Source: Alsobacter ponti (GTDB lineage Bacteria > Pseudomonadota > Alphaproteobacteria > Rhizobiales > Beijerinckiaceae). From it: DNA of 64,000 nt. Below, piece by piece: positions 63,271-64,000 of the stretch; the first letter of the stretch is position 1; each line of letters opens with the position of its first letter. Where the stretch lies: NCBI RefSeq assembly GCF_024294805.1, contig NZ_JANCLU010000002.1, forward strand, positions 124,001 to 188,000, given 5' to 3'. The notes below the pieces were generated by a model. The model ran no database searches, was not told the DNA's origin, and was given only the letters and a program-made list of their open reading frames with translations. The translations under genes were made by a program, and so were the position numbers.

Positions 63271-64000
63271 TCAGTCCCCGCCGGGCGCGGCCTCGTCCTC
63301 CGTCTCCCTCGCGGATTCCAGGATGTCGCGCGCCAGTTCGGCCAGCCGCGACAGGTTGGCCATGCCGCCATCGCCGATCCGCCGGGGCTTGACGTCGGCG
63401 ATGCAGAACGCGCCGACGCAATGGCCGCTGCTCAGGATCAGCGGGTGGCCGGCGTAGTAGCGCAGGCGCGCGGGACCGGCGACGGCGGGGTGGTCGGCGA
63501 AGCGCGGATCGCCCGCCGCGTCGGGCACTTCCAGCGGGCCGGGCGAGGCGACGACGTGCGCGCAGAACGACTCGTCGCGCGGCGTCTGCCGCTCGCCGAG
63601 CCCGCACGAGGCGGCGAACCACTGGCGGTCCTCGTCGATCAGCGTGACGGCGGCGATGGGCGCCTCGAACAGGTCGCGGGCGAGCAGCGCCAGGTGCTCC
63701 AGCCGCTCGTTCGGCGGGGCATCGAGCGCTTCGAGCCGCTTCAGCGCGGCCAGCCGATCCTTCTCCGCCGGGGGCGACGGCGGCAGCGCCCACAGGCAGG
63801 CCCGGCGCATCAGCCAGGCGCGAAGCCGCGCGCGGGCGTAGGTGGGCGTGAACGGCCCGGCCAGCCGGTCGATGATGCCCAGCACCTCGTTCGACGGGCC
63901 GGACTCGTCGCGGCTGACGAGCGCGATGGCGACGTCGCGTCCGGCCTCGCCGGCGCGCCGCACGTCGCGGATGCGCGCGGCGGCGGAGTCGGGGTCGTCG
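63271..64000 (-). CDS. GAF-domain signalling protein, C-terminal part (cut by window edge)
   Basis: The frame is open to the right window edge and ends at a TGA at 63271-63273. The C-terminal domain (about the last 160 residues) is a GAF domain of the class found in sensor kinases and diguanylate cyclases: NERLEHLALLARDLFEAPIAAVTLIDEDRQWFAASCGLGERQTPRDESFCAHVV, then LRYYAGHPLILSSGHCVGAFCIADVKPR. The region before it (SNEVLGIIDRLAGPFTPTYARARLRAW) is not recognised. Because the GAF is C-terminal, no kinase or cyclase domain follows. The 5' part lies outside the window. Confidence 0.78.
   Translation of the reverse strand, partial: DDPDSAAARIRDVRRAGEAGRDVAIALVSRDESGPSNEVLGIIDRLAGPFTPTYARARLRAWLMRRACLWALPPSPPAEKDRLAALKRLEALDAPPNERLEHLALLARDLFEAPIAAVTLIDEDRQWFAASCGLGERQTPRDESFCAHVVASPGPLEVPDAAGDPRFADHPAVAGPARLRYYAGHPLILSSGHCVGAFCIADVKPRRIGDGGMANLSRLAELARDILESARETEDEAAPGGD

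Overview
The window is GC-rich (roughly two-thirds G+C by eye) with strong G/C third-position bias. Tat-dependent ABC binding proteins, YheO/DauR-type and FadR-type regulators, a copZ-less copA/cueR pair, norEF-like genes and a Crp/Fnr regulator together suggest an alphaproteobacterium, most likely of the order Hyphomicrobiales (inference from gene content; no rRNA gene is present). No tRNA, rRNA, CRISPR array, prophage or insertion sequence was seen. Both window edges cut through sensor-type genes.

Layout: 1-8 kb holds single genes (PAS sensor kinase fragment, small membrane protein, XRE/MmyB regulator, LssY-C protein, lectin-like secreted protein, PNPOx-like protein) and a copper module (copA divergent from cueR, with two MerR-type promoters). 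8.1-17.1 kb is a nine-gene operon on the minus strand: YheO/DauR-like regulator, sugar-type ABC importer, serine hydrolase, ATPase, glucarate-dehydratase-like enolase-superfamily enzyme, alpha/beta hydrolase and aspartate dehydrogenase. 17.2-34.5 kb holds a Crp/Fnr regulator and a second, larger catabolic island: D-aminoacylase, FadR/GntR repressor, a full ABC importer, two aspartoacylase-family deacylases, an MlrC-like peptidase, two PLP enzymes, an EF_0837-type amidohydrolase and another enolase-superfamily enzyme. 34.7-42 kb holds an L,D-transpeptidase-like lipoprotein with altered motifs, an AraC regulator, an arylsulfatase and a BKACE-SDR-split-transketolase operon. 42-46.6 kb is a molybdate locus (modEABC divergent from a single-domain mop). 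46.7-51.6 kb has a secreted HEXXH protein, a GNAT, a norE/norF/DUF2249 group and an ABC-2 exporter. 51.6-61.1 kb is a peptide-transporter operon with a C45 amidase, an enhancer-binding protein with no sensor domain, and an atuA/DUF4387 operon. 61.5-64 kb has small unknown genes and a GAF-domain fragment.

Three regulatory circuits can be read from the DNA. (1) Sites fitting TNGT-N3-ACNA (FadR-type) lie at 23447 and 32043, with near matches at 17090, 17110 and 21073, so the FadR repressor at 20.0-20.7 kb may control its own island and perhaps the neighbouring DauR-like operon. (2) Two sigma-54 promoters, at 61110-61125 (exact TGGCACG-N4-TTGCW) and 53399-53414 (one mismatch), bracket the enhancer-binding protein, suggesting one sigma-54 regulon for the transporter/C45 operon and the atuA/DUF4387 operon. 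(3) TTGTAT-N8-ATACAA lies between modE and mop.

A 176/177-bp dispersed repeat with 15-bp terminal inverted repeats occurs twice in opposite orientation (30716-30892 and 61303-61478). Overall the window is a concentration of uptake-plus-hydrolase modules for N-acylated amino acids, D-amino acids or peptides. The exact substrates cannot be read from the sequence.
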